A DNA stretch of 64,000 nt, taken from the NCBI GenBank assembly GCA_903895725.1, contig CAITUV010000043.1, forward strand, positions 323,298 to 387,297, read 5' to 3'. The stretch's first letter is position 1. Every line of letters starts with the position of its first letter. Under the pieces are notes generated by a model, which saw nothing but the letters and a program-made list of their open reading frames with translations, made no database searches and was not told the origin of the DNA. This stretch comes from an uncultured Myxococcales bacterium (GTDB taxonomy: Bacteria > Myxococcota_A > UBA9042 > CAIXZC01). Shown piece after piece: positions 61,026 through 64,000 of this stretch. Both the position numbers and the translations under genes were made by a program.

Positions 61026-64000
61026 ATGGGGAACGGACTCGTCATTCGACTTGGTAGATGTTTGCTCGTTCTTCTGGCTCTGTCGTGGCTGGCCGGCGGC
61101 TGCACCGGCGGCGTCATTCTTCAGCAGGACACGGGGGCGGACGGAGTCGGCGGCAATGATGGGGTGACCTCCGATCTTGCGGCAGAGGTGGCTCCCGATG
61201 GTGCGCTGCCTGAAGTGGGATTCGAGCTCGCCGAGCTCGTCACGCCGCAGGACATCGAGTCGGACGGACCTCCCGCACCGGGGGAGCCCGGTTCCGACTG
61301 CCAGTCGGCCAAGGACTGTTACTCGGGCTACTGCATCCAGACCGAGGACGGGCTCAAGTGCACGCAGACTTGCGAGACCGAGTGCCCGTTCGACTGGATC
61401 TGTGCACCGCTTGGGTCCGGTGGGCCTGACTCGGTGTTTGTGTGTGTTCCCGGGTTCGTCTCGCTGTGCCGTCCCTGCACGAAGAACAAGGACTGTGCCG
61501 TGGGCGAGGTGGTGAAGGGGGACGCATGCATTCCCTACGGAGGTGCCGGCTCGTTCTGCGGGACATCCTGCTCGGCGGAGCAGCCTTGTCCCACCGGCTA
61601 CACGTGTCAGACGACAGCGGATGTGGCCGGTGCCACGGTCGACAACTGCGTGAAGGACGACGGGCTGTGCGAGTGCAAGGGGCTGTTCGTGGACGACATG
61701 GCCTCGACCGACTGCTACTTCGAGAACGATTTCGGCAAGTGCCTCGGCCAGCGGGAGTGTCTGGCCGACGGTCTCACGCCGTGCAGTGCCCAGGAGCCGG
61801 CTGCCGAGCAGTGCGACGGGGCGGACAACGATTGTGACGGGGCAGTCGACGAGGAGAGCGACGGCCAGGAGTGCGAGGCGAGCAATGAGTTCGGAACGTG
61901 CAAGGGGGTAACCGTCTGCACCCAGGGCAAGCTCGAGTGCGACGCGGAGAATGCGGCTCCGGAAGTGTGCGATGCGGTGGACAACAACTGCAATGGCGAG
62001 ACCGACGAGGGATTTGCCGATTCGAACATGAACGGGTATGCAGACTGCGTTGAAACGGATGATGACGGTGACGGCCTGCTCGACTACGAGGACAACTGCC
62101 CGACCGTTGCCAACCCGGAGCAGGCCGATTTCGACCTGGACGGCGACGGAGATGCCTGCGATCCGGATGACGACGGTGACAAGTCCCCCGACGAGGAGGA
62201 CTGCCAGCCGTTCAATCCCGCAGTGTTTCCCGCTGCCACCGAGATCTGCAACGGCGTGGATGACGATTGCACGGGTGAGACCGACGAGGGCCTCGGCAGT
62301 ACCTCGTGCGGGCTTGGTGTGTGTCTGCACACCATCGAGAACTGCGCCGGCGGGAAGACGCAGACGTGCGACCCGCTCGAGGGCAAGGGGCTCGAGGAGT
62401 GCGACGGGCTGGACAACGACTGCGACGGGATTACCGACAAGGGGTTTGTCGACACGGACTTCGACGGTGCAGCGGATTGTGTCGACGAGGACGACGATGA
62501 CGACGGGGTGAAGGACGGCGACGACAACTGTCCGCTCAAGGCCAACCCCGACCAGTTGGACAGCGATGAGGACGGCTACGGTGAGCCGTGCGACTTCGGA
62601 TGCTACCTGGCCGACCTGGAGGAGTGGGAGGTCGACTGCGACGGCATCCCGGACGCCCTGGACAACTGTCCGGATGTTGCCAACGAGGATCAGGCCGACG
62701 CGGATTCCGACAAGTCGGGCAACGCCTGCGACCTCGATGACGACGGGGACGGCGTGGTCGATGCCAAGGACAACTGCCCGCTGGTTCAGAATCCCGGGCA
62801 GGACGATCTCGACAAGGACGGACTGGGCAACCTGTGTGACGGGGACCTCGACGGAGACGGGATCGCCGATGCAGACGACAACTGCCTCACCACGGCCAAC
62901 GCGGACCAGTCCGACTTCGACTCGGACGGCCAGGGAGATGCCTGCGATCCGGACGATGACAACGACACGGACGCGGATGTGACGGACTGCGAGCCGTTCA
63001 ATGTCCTGGTGTCGCACGCGGCTCCCGAGGCATGCAACGGGATCGACGATGACTGCGACAAACTGATCGACGAGGCCAATGCCTCCGGCTGCAAGGCGTT
63101 CTATCTCGACCTCGACGGCGACAGCTACGGCGTCCTTAGCCAGCTCAAGTGCCTTTGCCAGGGCGAAGACCTCTACGTGGCCACGGTATTCGGCGACTGC
63201 AAGCCGTTCGAACCCGAGATCAATCCGGGAGCCAAGGAGAAGTGCAACGGCCTGGACGACAACTGCGACCTGGCCGTCGACGAGGGGTTTGGCGACCTGG
63301 ACGGTGACGGCAAGGCGGATTGTGTGGACGATGACGACGATGGGGACGGCGTGGCCGACCTCAAGGATAACTGCCCCGTGCAGTCCAATGCAGACCAGGC
63401 GGACTTCGACAAGGATGGTCTCGGCAATGTCTGTGACCCCGATGACGACGGTGACGGCTCACTCGACGGCGACGACTGTCTGCCCTTCGACAAGGCGTCG
63501 TTCCCCGGGGCCCCGGAAGCGTGCGATGGGCTGGACAACGACTGCAACGGACAGACCGACGAAGGACTCGGGACGACGACCTGCGGCAAGGGGGTCTGTC
63601 TGCACACGGTGGAGAACTGCGTGGGCGGCAAGGTGCAGATCTGCGACGCTCTGCAGGGAGCCTCGGCGGAAGTCTGCGACGCCCTGGACAACGACTGCAA
63701 TGGCAAGACCGATGAGGATTTCGTCCTGGGCCTCAAGTGCGACGTGGGAACGGGAGAGTGCAAGGCCTCCGGCGTTCTTGTCTGCTCGCAGGACAAGCTC
63801 GGAACGGTCTGCAGCGCGGTCGAGGGAAAGCCGACGGATGAGCTGTGCGACGGCCTGGACAACGACTGCAACGGCAAGACCGACGAGATCTTCGTTCTCA
63901 ACGAGATCTGCATCGAGGGGCTCGGGGAATGTCAGAAGACCGGGCTGACCGTCTGCACCGTGGATGGCAAGGGGGTCGAGTGCAATGCCACCGCGGGGCA
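61026..64000 (+). CDS. MopE-like, thrombospondin type 3-like repeat lipoprotein, 3' end outside window
   Basis: The gene is open from ATG 61026 (AGGAGG at 61012-61017) to the window end, at least 991 codons. The lipobox is LAGGC. After an acidic linker, two Cys modules (DCYSGYCIQ...[11 protein letters not shown]) match those in the 46890 and 53368 proteins. The remainder alternates two repeat types. The first is MopE-type CxGxDNDCDGxxDE motifs, which in Methylococcus MopE contribute to copper and metal binding. The second is acidic calcium-loop repeats like [24 protein letters not shown] (thrombospondin type 3). The protein should be strongly acidic, disulfide-rich and metal-binding at the surface. 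At least nine MopE-type motifs are visible. Confidence 0.88.
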   Translation, partial: MGNGLVIRLGRCLLVLLALSWLAGGCTGGVILQQDTGADGVGGNDGVTSDLAAEVAPDGALPEVGFELAELVTPQDIESDGPPAPGEPGSDCQSAKDCYSGYCIQTEDGLKCTQTCETECPFDWICAPLGSGGPDSVFVCVPGFVSLCRPCTKNKDCAVGEVVKGDACIPYGGAGSFCGTSCSAEQPCPTGYTCQTTADVAGATVDNCVKDDGLCECKGLFVDDMASTDCYFENDFGKCLGQRECLADGLTPCSAQEPAAEQCDGADNDCDGAVDEESDGQECEASNEFGTCKGVTVCTQGKLECDAENAAPEVCDAVDNNCNGETDEGFADSNMNGYADCVETDDDGDGLLDYEDNCPTVANPEQADFDLDGDGDACDPDDDGDKSPDEEDCQPFNPAVFPAATEICNGVDDDCTGETDEGLGSTSCGLGVCLHTIENCAGGKTQTCDPLEGKGLEECDGLDNDCDGITDKGFVDTDFDGAADCVDEDDDDDGVKDGDDNCPLKANPDQLDSDEDGYGEPCDFGCYLADLEEWEVDCDGIPDALDNCPDVANEDQADADSDKSGNACDLDDDGDGVVDAKDNCPLVQNPGQDDLDKDGLGNLCDGDLDGDGIADADDNCLTTANADQSDFDSDGQGDACDPDDDNDTDADVTDCEPFNVLVSHAAPEACNGIDDDCDKLIDEANASGCKAFYLDLDGDSYGVLSQLKCLCQGEDLYVATVFGDCKPFEPEINPGAKEKCNGLDDNCDLAVDEGFGDLDGDGKADCVDDDDDGDGVADLKDNCPVQSNADQADFDKDGLGNVCDPDDDGDGSLDGDDCLPFDKASFPGAPEACDGLDNDCNGQTDEGLGTTTCGKGVCLHTVENCVGGKVQICDALQGASAEVCDALDNDCNGKTDEDFVLGLKCDVGTGECKASGVLVCSQDKLGTVCSAVEGKPTDELCDGLDNDCNGKTDEIFVLNEICIEGLGECQKTGLTVCTVDGKGVECNATAG

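Overview
The window is GC-rich, densely packed bacterial DNA with no rRNA, tRNA, insertion sequence or CRISPR array that I can see. Its content suggests a Myxococcota-like (former Deltaproteobacteria) organism. About 20 genes begin with lipoprotein signals followed by Asp/Pro-rich linkers and Cys-rich repeats. There is also a sigma-54 activator, a transmembrane Ser/Thr kinase and MopE-type repeats. The lineage call is inference from gene content only.

Layout. 0-7 kb: the end of an NTF2-like secreted protein gene, rpmB (ribosomal L28) with a strong promoter and a coupled lipoprotein gene, then a two-gene operon of large Cys-rich lipoproteins; one of these ends in a domain that looks like animal BPI/LBP. 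7-16 kb: a tandem-fused tyrosine phenol-lyase-like enzyme, gluQ, a coiled-coil/NTF2 lipoprotein, a small RRM protein with a long leader, and a tandem-fused class III CoA-transferase. In both fused enzymes one half has lost catalytic residues. 15.5-26 kb: a lipoprotein hydrolase, a SatP-like acetate transporter, a possible GH57/38-type lipoprotein, an MFS transporter, an unknown lipoprotein, lepA (TTG start) and hemW.

26-39 kb is the most coherent block. Two giant DUF4215-repeat lipoproteins (one with a C-type lectin domain, one with TIG and Kelch domains) and a 69-residue membrane protein each lie behind a near-perfect -24/-12 sigma-54 promoter. Each promoter has the same 11-bp-spaced direct repeat TGKCTCA-N4-TGTCTCAG about 120-130 bp upstream. 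Next to them, on the other strand, is an apparent operon of a Cys-rich lipoprotein, a Ser/Thr kinase, a TPR membrane protein and a PAS-PAS-AAA+-Fis sigma-54 activator. I infer a signalling-to-surface-display module.

39-64 kb: more surface lipoproteins. These include an esterase with a calcium-binding tail and two operators over its promoter, a lipoprotein ending in a six-Cys CS-alpha-beta (defensin-like) motif, a 60-bp-repeat protein with a P-domain, a secretory lipase, a second PAF-acetylhydrolase-like hydrolase, and a Cys-rich protein with a fibrinogen-like domain. There is also a GreB-like protein lacking the catalytic coiled-coil tip, an (alpha/alpha)6 glycosidase-like lipoprotein and a MopE-like protein that runs off the right edge. 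Lectin, fibrinogen-like, BPI-like and defensin-like folds occur together on predicted surface lipoproteins, so recognition of or attack on other cells is plausible but unproven. No gap between genes exceeds about 250 bases.
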